Origin: Frigidibacter sp.
GTDB taxonomy: Bacteria; Pseudomonadota; Alphaproteobacteria; Rhodobacterales; Rhodobacteraceae
NCBI RefSeq assembly: GCF_030695035.1
Contig: NZ_JAUYTT010000022.1
Location: 186,001-250,000, forward strand
Length of the DNA stretch: 64,000 bases
Direction of reading: 5' to 3'
Below are positions 39,462 to 49,751 of the stretch, piece by piece (positions within the stretch are counted from its first letter, which is position 1; every line of letters starts with the position of its first letter). The notes beneath the pieces were generated by a model. It was not told where the DNA came from. It searched no databases and saw only the letters and a list, made by a program, of their open reading frames with translations. The position numbers and the translations under genes were made by a program.

Positions 39462-39897
39462 GTCGGGTTTCCTCCGGGGCAAATCGGTCGGGGGCCAGAT
39501 GGCGGGATCGGTGGGGGCAAGTCAACCGGATGGGAAACGGACCGGCTGGGGCGGGCGGGAACAGGCGAGGCACTGCCTCGCCCCGCCCGTGCGAGACCTG
39601 ACGCCCGGAGCCATCGGCCGCATGAGACCGAATGAGGGCAGCGCCCGCCGGGGGCGGGGCGGGCGCTGTCCGGGCCCTTTGGGGGCCCGTCCGTGCAAAC
39701 TGAGATGTCACGCCGTCGCGAAGGCGATGGCCTTCGCCACTGAGATGTCCGTGGGAGGGCACACAACCGCCGCTTCCGCTGAAGGGACGTCAAGCGCCAG
39801 TCTCCACCCTTCCCGTCTTGCCCGCGCCCCGCCAATCGCTATTCTGCAGCACAAGTTACGCGCGCGCGACGCGCCCAGCCAAGGAACGGACCGGCAG
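39462..39897. other. Gene-free 436-bp divergent region holding repeat copy 1
   Basis: Lies between the divergent FAH and zinc-finger genes. The middle 193 bp (39553-39745) is a hairpin-rich element also found at 60004-60196. The rest must hold both promoters; no clear -35/-10 was identified. No convincing ORF. Confidence 0.7.
39553..39745 (+). repeat. 193-bp four-hairpin dispersed repeat, copy 1
   Basis: Aligns end to end, without net length change, to 60004-60196. Four palindromes in order: GGCGAGGCA/TGCCTCGCC (39564-39582), CAGCGCCCGC-type stem (about 39639-39668), GGGCCC/GGGCCC around TTTGG (about 39672-39688), and GCGAAGGC/GCCTTCGC (39718-39737). The last hairpin is flanked in this copy by two direct repeats ACTGAGATGTC (39699-39709 and 39739-39749). 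Confidence 0.85.
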
Positions 39898-40083
39898 ATG
39901 ACCATCGACGCCCCGGAAACACAGATCGTCACCACCTGGAAGGTCGCCTGCGACGGCGGCGAGGGCGCGCTTGGGCATCCGCGCGTCTGGCTGACGATTC
40001 CCTTCGAAACCGGCTATGTCGAATGCGGCTATTGCGACAAGAAGTTCGTGGTGGACCGCGACCACGCCCATGACGACCACTAG
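39898..40083 (+). CDS. Small zinc-finger (zf-CHCC) protein
   Basis: 61 aa. The start is the ATG at 39898, giving the standard length for this family. It has the pattern ACDGG...GHPRVWLTI...[12 protein letters not shown], with Cys18, His27, Cys43 and Cys46 as probable zinc ligands. This is the NDUFS6-like zf-CHCC domain, found as a stand-alone protein in many alphaproteobacteria; the eukaryotic relative is a complex I subunit. Immediately upstream of polA (103 bp). Confidence 0.85.
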   Translation: MTIDAPETQIVTTWKVACDGGEGALGHPRVWLTIPFETGYVECGYCDKKFVVDRDHAHDDH

Positions 40084-40186
40084 GCACGACGACCACTAGC
40101 TCGCTGCAAGCGGTTGAACGCCGGGCCGGTCCCGTGCGATGACACCTGCCCGGCCGCGGGTTCGAAGACCAAATGGAGGCACCGCG

Positions 40187-43024
40187 ATGACGTTCAGCAA
40201 AGGGTGCCACCTGCACCTGATCGACGGGTCGGCCTTCATCTTCCGAGCCTATCATGCACTGCCGCCGCTCACCCGCAAGTCCGACGGCATCCCCGTCGGC
40301 GCCGTGGCGGGCTTCTGCAACATGCTGTTCCGCTATGTCGCCAGCAATACCGGCCCCGATGCAGCAACGCATGTGGCGGTGATCTTCGACTATTCGTCGA
40401 AGACCTTCCGCAACGAGATCTACGACAAGTACAAGGCCAACCGGCCCGAGCTGCCCGAAGACCTCAAGCCGCAGTTCCCGCTGACGCGCGAGGCGACGCG
40501 GGCCTTCAACATCGCCTGCATCGAGACGGACGGCTACGAGGCTGATGACATCATCGCCTCCTATGCCTGCAGGGCGCGCGAGGCTGGGGGGCGGGTCACC
40601 ATCATCTCCTCGGACAAGGACCTGATGCAGCTGGTCGGCGACGGGGTCGAGATGCTCGACCCGATGAAGAACAAGCGCATCGGCCGCGAGGAGGTGTTCG
40701 AGAAGTTCGGCGTCTATCCCGAGCGCGTGGTGGATGTGCAGGCGCTGGCCGGCGACAGCGTCGACAACGTGCCGGGCGCGCCCGGCATCGGCATCAAGAC
40801 CGCGGCGCTGCTGATCAGCGAATTTGGCGATCTGGAAACCCTGCTGGCCCGGGCCAGCGAGATCCCGCAGCCCAAGCGCCGGCAGGTGCTGCTGGACCAT
40901 TCCGAGCAGATCCGCATCTCGAAGCGCCTCGTGGAGCTGGATTGCGACACCCCGCTGACCGAGACGCTGGAAGAGCTGGAGATCCAACCCTCGGACCCCG
41001 AAAAGCTGATGACCTTCCTCAACCTGATGGAGTTCCGCACCCTGACCAAGCGGGTGGCCGACAGCCTTGGCGTCGCACCGCCGGTGCCGGTGGAGCCTGT
41101 GGCGACGCCCCCGCACCCCGACGATGCGCCCACCACCCCGCCCGAGCCGGAGCGGCTGCCCTTCGACCATGCCGGGTATGAGTGCATCCGCGATGCGGCG
41201 ACGCTCGCCCGCTGGATCGACGCGATCTATGCCCGCGGCTATGTCGCCGTGGATACCGAGACGACCGCGCTCGATGAGATGCGCGCCGATCTGGTCGGCA
41301 TTTCGCTGTGCGTGGAGCCGGGCAAGGCCGCCTATCTGCCGATCTGCCATCGCGAGGGCGGGGGCGATCTGTTTGCGTCCGAGAAGCTGTCTGACGGGCA
41401 GATGACTGCCGATCAGGCGCTGATGATGCTGAAGCCGGTGCTGGAGGATCCTTCGATCCTCAAGATCGGGCATAACATGAAATACGATGCCAAGATCTTC
41501 GCCCGCCAGCGCGGCGAGGGCTATGCCCAAGGCATCACCGTCGCTCCCTATGATGACACGATGCTGATGTCCTATGCCATGCATTCGGGCCTGCACAATC
41601 ACGGCATGGATGAGCTGGCGGACCGCTACCTTGGCCACACCCCGATCCCGATCAAGTCGCTGCTGGGGTCGGGCAAGGGCGCCACCACCTTCGACCGGGT
41701 GCCGATCGACGAGGCGGTGAAATATGCCGCCGAGGATGCGGATGTGACGCTGCGCCTGTGGCAGCTGTTCAAGCCCAAGCTGCATCAGGTGCAGGTGACG
41801 ACCGTCTATGAAACGCTGGAACGGCCGCTGGTGGCTGTGCTGGCGCGCATGGAAATGGCCGGCGTGCTGGTGGACCGTGACACGCTCAGCCGCATGTCCA
41901 ACGCCTTCGCGCAGAAGATGGCGGGGCTGGAGGCGGAGATTCACGAGCTTGCGGGCGGGTCCTTCAACGTGGGCAGCCCCAAGCAGCTCGGCGAGATCCT
42001 GTTCGACCGGCTGGAACTGCCCGGCGGGGTCAAGGGCAAGACCGGCGCCTATGCCACGGGGGCCGATGTGCTGGAGGATCTGGCGGCCGAGGGCGCCGTG
42101 CTGCCCGCGCGGGTGCTGGACTGGCGGCAGCTGTCCAAGCTGAAATCCACCTATACCGATGCGCTGCAGACCCATATCCACCCGGAGACGGGCCGCGTTC
42201 ACACCTCCTATTCCATCACCGGGGCCAACACCGGGCGCATCGCCTCGACCGATCCGAACCTGCAGAATATCCCGGTGCGCACCGAGGAAGGCCGCCGCAT
42301 CCGCGAGGCCTTTGTGGCCGCGCCCGGCAACCGGCTGGTCAGCCTCGATTACAGCCAGATCGAGCTGCGCATCCTCGCGCATGTGGCGGATATCCCGGCG
42401 CTGAAAGAGGCGTTCCGCGAGGGGATCGACATCCACGCGATGACCGCCAGCCAGATGTTCAACGTGCCGCTGGAGGGGATGGACCCATCGGTGCGCCGGC
42501 AGGCCAAGGCGATCAACTTCGGGGTGATCTACGGCATTTCCGGCTTTGGCCTGGCCCGCAACCTGCGCATCCCGCGGGCCGAGGCGCAGGCCTTCATCGA
42601 CACCTATTTCGCGCGCTTCCCCGGCATCCGCGAATACATGGATGCGACGGTCGCCTATGCCAAGGAGCATGGGTTCGTGCAGACCCTCTTCGGCCGCAAG
42701 ATCCACACGCCCGAGATCAACTCGCGCGGCCCGACCGCCGGCTTTGCCCGCCGTGCCGCGATCAACGCCCCGATCCAGGGGGCTGCCGCCGACATCATCC
42801 GCCGCGCGATGATCCGGATGCCCGCCGCCATCGAGGGCCTGCCGGCCAAGATGCTGCTGCAGGTGCATGACGAATTGCTGTTCGAGGTGGCCGAGGATGC
42901 GGTGGACACGCTCATCACCCGCGCCCGCGCGGTGATGGAAGGGGCGGCCGATCCCGCCGTCTGGCTCGACGTGCCGCTGGTGGTGGATGCCGGGCACGGG
43001 ATGAACTGGGCCGAGGCGCATTGA
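40187..43024 (+). CDS. polA: DNA polymerase I
   Basis: 945 aa, start at the ATG at 40187 with TGGAGG upstream. Three domains: 5'-nuclease (about 1-300; LHLIDGSAFIFRAYHAL, YEADDIIASYA, VQALAGDSVDNVPGAPGIG); 3'-5' proofreading exonuclease (about 335-530) that looks active, with VAVDTETTALDEM near residue 357; and polymerase (about 550-945) with motif A SLDYSQIELRILAHV, motif B RRQAKAINFGVIYGIS and motif C LLQVHDELLFEV. It removes primers and fills gaps in replication and repair. The 3' gap carries four successive palindromes. Confidence 0.97.
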   Translation: MTFSKGCHLHLIDGSAFIFRAYHALPPLTRKSDGIPVGAVAGFCNMLFRYVASNTGPDAATHVAVIFDYSSKTFRNEIYDKYKANRPELPEDLKPQFPLTREATRAFNIACIETDGYEADDIIASYACRAREAGGRVTIISSDKDLMQLVGDGVEMLDPMKNKRIGREEVFEKFGVYPERVVDVQALAGDSVDNVPGAPGIGIKTAALLISEFGDLETLLARASEIPQPKRRQVLLDHSEQIRISKRLVELDCDTPLTETLEELEIQPSDPEKLMTFLNLMEFRTLTKRVADSLGVAPPVPVEPVATPPHPDDAPTTPPEPERLPFDHAGYECIRDAATLARWIDAIYARGYVAVDTETTALDEMRADLVGISLCVEPGKAAYLPICHREGGGDLFASEKLSDGQMTADQALMMLKPVLEDPSILKIGHNMKYDAKIFARQRGEGYAQGITVAPYDDTMLMSYAMHSGLHNHGMDELADRYLGHTPIPIKSLLGSGKGATTFDRVPIDEAVKYAAEDADVTLRLWQLFKPKLHQVQVTTVYETLERPLVAVLARMEMAGVLVDRDTLSRMSNAFAQKMAGLEAEIHELAGGSFNVGSPKQLGEILFDRLELPGGVKGKTGAYATGADVLEDLAAEGAVLPARVLDWRQLSKLKSTYTDALQTHIHPETGRVHTSYSITGANTGRIASTDPNLQNIPVRTEEGRRIREAFVAAPGNRLVSLDYSQIELRILAHVADIPALKEAFREGIDIHAMTASQMFNVPLEGMDPSVRRQAKAINFGVIYGISGFGLARNLRIPRAEAQAFIDTYFARFPGIREYMDATVAYAKEHGFVQTLFGRKIHTPEINSRGPTAGFARRAAINAPIQGAAADIIRRAMIRMPAAIEGLPAKMLLQVHDELLFEVAEDAVDTLITRARAVMEGAADPAVWLDVPLVVDAGHGMNWAEAH

Positions 43025-43368
43025 GAGGCACGAGAGTGTCTTGAAGTCGCGGCAGGTCTGAATGACGCGCTGCCCAGAATTTCGTCCGTCGACGAAATTC
43101 TGATGTGCCCGCCCCCCACGGGCGGGCACATTCGTGCCCACCGGGGCGGTCAATCAAAATTGGAACCGTGGGACCAAGCCGCACCCCCCTTGCCCTGCGG
43201 CTTGCGCCTCCGGGCAACCGTCGCGGGTGACTTGCCACTGGCAAGTCGCCTGATCGCGCCGGGGGGCACGCCTGTAAAGCGCAGGAGCATTGGCCCCCCG
43301 CGACCTTGCACCGCTTGACCTTCCCGCGCGCCCGGCAGAGGCTGCCCCCGCAGGACCGGAGCGCTCCC
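43025..43368. repeat. Gene-free 344-bp region with four consecutive palindromes after polA
   Basis: Four perfect inverted repeats: 43075-43085/43092-43102 (11 bp, loop 6), 43104-43114/43120-43130 (11 bp, loop 5), 43175-43183/43196-43204 (9 bp, loop 12) and 43229-43236/43240-43247 (8 bp, loop 3). The first two are separated by one base and may end polA transcription, although there is no clear T run. No ORF; the promoter of the CDF gene should lie toward 43250-43360. Confidence 0.7.
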
Positions 43369-44304
43369 ATGCCGCATGACCATTCCCATCACGGCCATTC
43401 CCACGACCACGGCCATAGCCATCTGTCACCCGACGCTGGCGACCGCAGGGTCGCTGCCGCCGTCGCGGTCAACCTGCTGCTGACGGTGGCGCAGATCGCG
43501 GGGGGCGTCGTCTCGGGCTCGGTCGCGCTAATTGCCGATGCGGTCCACAACCTGTCCGATGCCGTGTCGCTGATTATCGCCTTCGCCGCCCGCCGCGTGG
43601 CCCGGCGTCCCGCCGACGATGCGATGACCTTCGGCTATGCCCGTATCGAGGTGGTGGCGGCGCTGATCAACTATACGACACTGATCATGATCTCGCTGTG
43701 GCTGGCCTATGAGGCGGTGATGCGGATGCTCGATCCGCAGCCGGTTCTGGGCTGGATCGTGGTCATCCTTGCGGGCGTGGCGCTGGTGATCGACATCGCC
43801 ACCGCGGCGCTGACCTGGCGGCTGTCGAAGGACAGCGTCAATATTCGTGCCGCCTTCCTGCACAACCTTGCCGATGCCGGGTCGTCGGTTGCCGTGATGA
43901 TCGGCGGCACGCTGATCCTGCTTTATGACTGGTGGCTGGTCGATCCGATCATAACGCTGGGGATCTCGGCCTATATCCTGTGGCATGTGCTGTCGGATAT
44001 CGCCCCGGTGATGCGGATCCTAATGCTGGGCGCGCCGCCCGGCCTGCTGCAGGCCGAGATTGCTGCCGCAATCGCCGCCGAGGAGGGGGTGGAGGAGGTG
44101 CATCACCTGCATCTGTGGCAGATCGACGAACGCCGCACATCCGTCGAAGCGCATCTGGTGGTCGCCGAGGGCCGCGACTTTGCCGAGGTGGTGGGCCGCG
44201 TGAAGGCCATGCTGCGGGCCGATTTCGGGCTGGCCCATGCGACGCTGGAGGCTGAAACCCGCCTCTCTGGCTGCGCGGGTGGCTGCACAGCTGAGCAGGC
44301 CTAA
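43369..44304 (+). CDS. Cation diffusion facilitator (CDF) metal exporter
   Basis: 311 aa, start at the ATG at 43369. The N terminus is a His-rich metal-binding tail (HDHSHHGHSHDHGHSH, about 3-18). Six membrane segments follow, with SVALIADAVHNLSDAVSL (metal-site HxxxD type, TM2) and AAFLHNLADAGSSVAVMIGG (TM5) providing the transport-site Asp/His residues. The C-terminal cytoplasmic domain has VHHLHLWQIDE, and the tail is Cys-containing (SGCAGGCT). Likely exports Zn, Co or similar in exchange for protons. Its stop overlaps the stop of a hydroxypyruvate isomerase remnant on the other strand. Confidence 0.9.
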   Translation: MPHDHSHHGHSHDHGHSHLSPDAGDRRVAAAVAVNLLLTVAQIAGGVVSGSVALIADAVHNLSDAVSLIIAFAARRVARRPADDAMTFGYARIEVVAALINYTTLIMISLWLAYEAVMRMLDPQPVLGWIVVILAGVALVIDIATAALTWRLSKDSVNIRAAFLHNLADAGSSVAVMIGGTLILLYDWWLVDPIITLGISAYILWHVLSDIAPVMRILMLGAPPGLLQAEIAAAIAAEEGVEEVHHLHLWQIDERRTSVEAHLVVAEGRDFAEVVGRVKAMLRADFGLAHATLEAETRLSGCAGGCTAEQA

Positions 44305-44387
44305 CCGCGTGCGGCGGCGGCCCCGAACCGCTCCATGAACGGCAGTTCGGTAAACAGGAACGTCAGGTTCGCGGCAAAGCGGGACAT
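44301..44387 (-). pseudogene. hyi: N-terminal stub of hydroxypyruvate isomerase
   Basis: A 28-codon reading frame from the ATG at 44387 to TAG at 44301. It starts SRFAANLTFLFTELPFMERF, matching the opening of Hyi/OtnI proteins (E. coli Hyi begins LRFSANLSMLFGEYDFLARF). Full proteins are about 258 aa, so roughly 90% is missing. The ATG overlaps the DUF1285 stop as TGATG, so the stub may still be translated. The stop falls on the end of the convergent CDF gene, suggesting a deletion joined the two. Confidence 0.75.
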
Positions 44388-45019
44388 CAGCCCTCCAGCT
44401 CTGCCGAGGAGATGACCTTGAAGAACACGCCGCCCGACCACAGGCCGAACCAGCTTGTGCCGCCCTGGTCCTCATGCACCCCGCGCTCGACCAGCCGGTA
44501 GAAGGTCTTGCGGTCGATCAGCGCGTCGAGGTTGGCGCGCACCAGAACATAGGGCGAGGGTTCCCCGGTTTCCGCATCCCTCTCTACCCGGATCGGATGG
44601 TCCGGCCCGGCGGTGACGGTGTCGCCGACATGAGTGGTGAAGGTCAGGTCCTGCGCGCGGCCCTCGCCCGAAACCTCAGCATCCACGGCGACGAAGGGCG
44701 CATCCTCGACCCTTATCCCGACCTTCTCCACCGGGGTGACCAGAAAATAGGCATCCCCGTCGCGCCGCAGGATCGAGGAGAACAGCTTCACCAGCGCCGG
44801 CCGACCAATGGGCGTGCCAAGGTAGAACCATGTCCCGTCGCGGCGGATTTCCATGTCGAGATCGCCGCAGAAGGGCGGATTCCACAGGTGAACCGGCGGT
44901 GGGCCCTTCTTGCCCGCGCTTTGTGCCGCGGCTGCCAGCCCCTCGGCGGTGGGGCCAGATGCTGCACCTGCGTTCACTTCTGTGTCAGTTCTTTTTGCCA
45001 TTGGTGCCTGTCGGGACAT
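44387..45019 (-). CDS. DUF1285 family protein
   Basis: 210 aa from the ATG at 45019; an ATG at 45001 is also possible, and neither has a strong ribosome site. Family marks are PPVHLWNPPFCGDLDMEIRRDG, WFYLGTPIGRPALVKLFSSIL and YFLVTPVEKVGIRVEDAPF. The structure of the family is known as a two-domain beta fold, but the function is not. It is commonly found divergent from or beside the MoxR-DUF58-DUF4159 block in alphaproteobacteria, exactly as here, with the start about 40 bp from the moxR start on the other strand. Confidence 0.88.
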   Translation of the reverse strand: MSRQAPMAKRTDTEVNAGAASGPTAEGLAAAAQSAGKKGPPPVHLWNPPFCGDLDMEIRRDGTWFYLGTPIGRPALVKLFSSILRRDGDAYFLVTPVEKVGIRVEDAPFVAVDAEVSGEGRAQDLTFTTHVGDTVTAGPDHPIRVERDAETGEPSPYVLVRANLDALIDRKTFYRLVERGVHEDQGGTSWFGLWSGGVFFKVISSAELEG

Positions 45020-45061
45020 TTACGCTAAGGTGGGACTATGACCCATCAAGGAGGCGATGTC

Positions 45062-46080
<1,019 letters not shown>

Positions 46081-46084
<4 letters not shown>

Positions 46085-46974
46085 TCCCAGCCGCGCCCCT
46101 GCACGCCTCGGCCGGCCTCCGCCGCCGCGCCGAGGAGATGTCGCATATCCTGCCGCCGCTGCTGGCCGCGGCGCGGCAGCTTGCGGCGACGGTGCAGCTT
46201 GGCGCGCATGGCCGCCGCCGGGCGGGGCTTGGCGATGAGTTCTGGCAATACCGCGCCGCGCATCAGGGCGATGAGGCCCGCGCCATCGACTGGCGCCGCT
46301 CTGCCCGCGCCGATGCGCATTTCGTGCGCGAACGCGAATGGCAGGCGGCGCAATCGGTGCATCTGTGGGTCGATGACGCCCGGTCTATGGAGTTCACCGG
46401 CGATGACAGCCGCCCGGTCAAGGCCGACCGCGCCCGCCTGCTGGCGCTGGCGCTGGCGGTGCTGCTGATCCGCTCGGGCGAACGCGTCGGCCTCGCCGAT
46501 CCCGCGACCCCGCCCCGCGCGGGTGAGGTGCAGCTGATGCGGCTCGCCGCGCGGCTGACCGCCCCGGCGGGCGAGGCGGATTATGGCGCGCCAGAGGGGC
46601 GGGCGATGCAGCCCCATGCGCGGGCCGTGTTCATCTCCGACTTCATGGGCGATCCGGTTGCCGTGGAAACCGCGCTGACCGAGGCCGCCGACCGCGGCGT
46701 TACCGGAGCGCTGCTGCAGGTGCTGGACCCGGTGGAGGAAGCCTTCCCCTATCAGGGCCGCACGATCTTCGAGAGCATGGGCGGAATGCTGGCCCATGAA
46801 ACCCGCAAGGCTGGCGACCTGCGCGACCGCTATCTGGAGCGTCTGGCCGAACGCAAGGACCGGCTGGCGACCCTCGCCTCGCGCACCGGCTGGCAGTATT
46901 CGTGCCACCACACCGGCGATCCGGCCCCCGGCGCGCTGCTGTGGCTGTTTCACGCGATGGAGCGGCTGGCCTGA
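46081..46974 (+). CDS. DUF58 domain protein
   Basis: 297 aa with a GTG start inside the moxR stop (GTGA). The DUF58 core is present: GDEFWQYRAAHQGDEARAIDWRRSARAD and a REREWQAAQSVHLWVDDARSM segment, with a vWA-like fold after it (AVFISDFMGD). Cytoplasmic, no membrane segment. DUF58 proteins are the standard partners of MoxR ATPases. The TGA overlaps the next ATG by one base (TGATG). Confidence 0.9.
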
Positions 46975-49751
46975 TGCTGATCCTTGGCCCCATCGGATTC
47001 GCTGCACCCTGGCTTTTGCTGGGGCTGGTTGCGCTGCCGCTGCTGTGGATCTTGCTGCGCGCCGTGCCGCCCGCGCCGATCCGCCGGCGCTTTCCGGGCG
47101 TGGCGCTGCTGCTGGGGCTGACCGATGCCGAGCAGGTCACCGACCGCACGCCCTGGTGGTTGCTGCTGCTGCGGATGCTGGCGGTGGCGGCGGCGATCCT
47201 CGGCTTCGCCGGGCCGGTGCTGAACCCCGCCGCGCCCACGGGCGGCACCGGGCCGTTGCTGATCGTGGCCGATGCCAGCTGGGCCTCTGCCCGCGACTGG
47301 TCCCGCGCCGAGGCACGGATCGAGGCCGCGCTGGATGCCGCCGCGTCGGATGGCAGGCCCGTCGCGCTCGTCAATCTGTCGATGCCCGAGGCCGGCGTGC
47401 CGGTCTTCCAATCCGCCGGCGATGCCGCCCCGCAGGTCGCCAGCCTCTCCCCCCGCGCGTGGGAGCCCTCGGCTGAAGCTATGTCCGCCCTCGCCGCAGC
47501 ACTGCCCGAGGGCGCGTTCGACACGCTCTGGCTGTCGGACGGGCTGGACCGAGAGGGGCGCGAGGCTCTGCTGGACGCCCTACAAGACCGCGGCAGCGTG
47601 ACGGTGCAGCAAAGCCCGCGGGTCATCCGCGCGCTGGCCCCTGCCACCTATGCCGATGGCGCGCTGCTGGTGCCGGTGCTGCGCGTCGCAACGGCCACCG
47701 AGGCGCAGGCCGATGTTGCCGCGATGGGGCTGGACCCGCTTGGCATCCCGCGTGAACTGGCGCGTGAGGTCGTGACCCTGCCCGCCGGCGAAGCCCGGGC
47801 CGAGGCAGTCTTCGACCTGCCGCCGGAACTGCGCAACCGCATCACCCGCTTCGAGATCGTGGGCGAGTCCACCGCCGGCGCCGTCTCGCTGGCCGGCGAC
47901 TCGCTGCGCCGGCGCGAGATTGCGCTGATCGACGGCGGCGGCGCGGCGCGCGAGGGGCTGGAGCTGCTCGCCCCGACCCACTACCTGCAACAGGCGCTGG
48001 AACCCTCGGCCGACCTCATCGGCGGCACGCTGGCCGATATCCTGCTAGCCGATCCCGATGCGATCATCATGGCCGATGTGGCGCGGGTGACCGAAACGGA
48101 ATCCGATGCGCTGCTGGACTGGATCAGCGAAGGTGGCCTGCTGATCCGCTTTGCCGGGCCGCGGCTGGCCGCCAGCGAAGAGGGCCGCAACATCATGGAC
48201 CCGCTGCTGCCGGTGCGGCTGCGTGCCGGGGGCCGCAGCGTCGGCGGCGCGATGAGCTGGGGGGAGCCGAAGGCGCTGCAACCCTTCCCCGAAGCCTCGC
48301 CCTTCCACGGGCTGGAACTGCCCGGCGACGTGACCGTGCGCGCGCAGGTAATGGCCGAACCCGACCCGCAGCTGACCGAGAACACCATCGCCGCGCTGGA
48401 GGATGGCACGCCGCTGGTCACCGCGCGGCAATCCGGGCAGGGGCAGGTGATCCTGTTCCACGTCACCGCGAATGCCGAGTGGTCGTCCCTGCCGCTGTCG
48501 GGCCTCTTCGTGCAGATGATGGAGCGTCTGGCGCTGGCCACCCGCCCCGCCGCGCCCGAAGCGGCAGAGCTGGAGGGTACGACCTGGGTGGCCGAGCGCA
48601 CGCTGGACGCTTTCGGCGGGCTGCAGGAGGCGGGCGATCTGGCCGGCATCCCGGGCGCTCGGATGGCCGAACCGGTGCCTGCTGTGGATCTGCCGCCCGG
48701 CATTTACGCCTCGGGCGACCGGCGGCTGGCGGTGAATGCACTGGCGGCTGACCGTGAGCTCATGGCCGCCTCCTGGCCCTCGGGCATAGCTGTCGAGGGC
48801 GGCGCCGCGCGGGCCGAACTGCCGCTGCAAGGCCCGCTGCTGGCGCTGGCACTGGCGCTGCTGCTGGTCGACCTGATCGCCTCGCTGGCGCTGGCAGGCC
48901 GCCTGTCGCGGATGCGGCGCGGGGCAAGCACGGCCGTCGTCGCCCTCGCGCTGCTGCTGATCGCGCCGCAAGGCCTGCGCGCGCAGGAGACGGCGGATAC
49001 GCTGGCCCTCCGCGCCTCCTCCGAAGTGGTGCTTGGCCATGTGATGACCGGCGATGCGCAGATCGACCGGGTGGCCGCGGCGGGGCTGAAGGGCCTTGGC
49101 GAGGTGCTCTACCGGCGCACCTCGGTCGAGCCCGGCGCGCCGATGGCTGTGAATCTGGAGGCCGACGATCTGGCGGTGTTCTCTTTCCTCTACTGGCCCG
49201 TCACCGCCGACCAGCCCGCGCCCTCGCCCGAAACCTACCTCAAGCTCAACCGCTTCCTGCGCACCGGCGGCATGATCCTGTTCGACACCCGCGACGCCGA
49301 TGTCGCCGGCTTCGGCGCCGCCAGCCCCGCGGGCCGCAAGCTGCAGGCGCTGGCCGCGCCGCTGGACATTCCCCCGCTGGAGCCGATCCCCGAGGATCAC
49401 GTGCTGACCCGCACCTTCTACCTGCTGCAGGATTTCCCCGGCCGCTACCAGGGCCGCGGCATCTGGGTCGAGGCCTCGGCCGCAGGCGCCGAACAGGCCG
49501 AGGGGATGCCGTTCCGCAACCTCAACGATGGCGTCACGCCGGTGGTGATCGGCGGCAATGACTGGGCCGCGGCCTGGGCGGTGGATGACCGCGGGCTGCC
49601 GATGTTCCCCGTGGGGCGCGGCTTTGCCGGTGAGCGGCAGCGCGAGATCGCCTATCGCTTCGGCGTCAATCTGGTGATGCATGTGCTGACCGGCAATTAC
49701 AAATCCGATCAGGTGCATGTGCCGGCGCTGCTGGAAAGGCTGGGGCAATAA
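46974..49751 (+). CDS. Membrane protein with BatA-type N terminus and DUF4159 domain
   Basis: 925 aa, start overlapping the DUF58 stop. Two N-terminal membrane segments (about 5-30 and 60-80) with the BatA/aerotolerance-type pattern APWLLLGLVALPLLWILLR and RRFPGVALLLGL. A vWA-like region follows, in which the metal site reads DASWA and is only partly conserved. Another membrane segment lies near 620-645. The C-terminal DUF4159 domain (about 680-925) includes VFSFLYWP, LNRFLRTGGMILFDTRD and DHVLTRTFYLLQDFPGRY. Probably periplasmic loops anchored in the inner membrane. The TAA overlaps the next ATG. Confidence 0.87.
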   Translation: MLILGPIGFAAPWLLLGLVALPLLWILLRAVPPAPIRRRFPGVALLLGLTDAEQVTDRTPWWLLLLRMLAVAAAILGFAGPVLNPAAPTGGTGPLLIVADASWASARDWSRAEARIEAALDAAASDGRPVALVNLSMPEAGVPVFQSAGDAAPQVASLSPRAWEPSAEAMSALAAALPEGAFDTLWLSDGLDREGREALLDALQDRGSVTVQQSPRVIRALAPATYADGALLVPVLRVATATEAQADVAAMGLDPLGIPRELAREVVTLPAGEARAEAVFDLPPELRNRITRFEIVGESTAGAVSLAGDSLRRREIALIDGGGAAREGLELLAPTHYLQQALEPSADLIGGTLADILLADPDAIIMADVARVTETESDALLDWISEGGLLIRFAGPRLAASEEGRNIMDPLLPVRLRAGGRSVGGAMSWGEPKALQPFPEASPFHGLELPGDVTVRAQVMAEPDPQLTENTIAALEDGTPLVTARQSGQGQVILFHVTANAEWSSLPLSGLFVQMMERLALATRPAAPEAAELEGTTWVAERTLDAFGGLQEAGDLAGIPGARMAEPVPAVDLPPGIYASGDRRLAVNALAADRELMAASWPSGIAVEGGAARAELPLQGPLLALALALLLVDLIASLALAGRLSRMRRGASTAVVALALLLIAPQGLRAQETADTLALRASSEVVLGHVMTGDAQIDRVAAAGLKGLGEVLYRRTSVEPGAPMAVNLEADDLAVFSFLYWPVTADQPAPSPETYLKLNRFLRTGGMILFDTRDADVAGFGAASPAGRKLQALAAPLDIPPLEPIPEDHVLTRTFYLLQDFPGRYQGRGIWVEASAAGAEQAEGMPFRNLNDGVTPVVIGGNDWAAAWAVDDRGLPMFPVGRGFAGERQREIAYRFGVNLVMHVLTGNYKSDQVHVPALLERLGQ

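Noticed and set aside
43104-43130. Simple intrinsic terminator for polA
   Set aside because: The hairpin is strong, but only TT follows, and it is one of four palindromes; termination alone does not explain the region.
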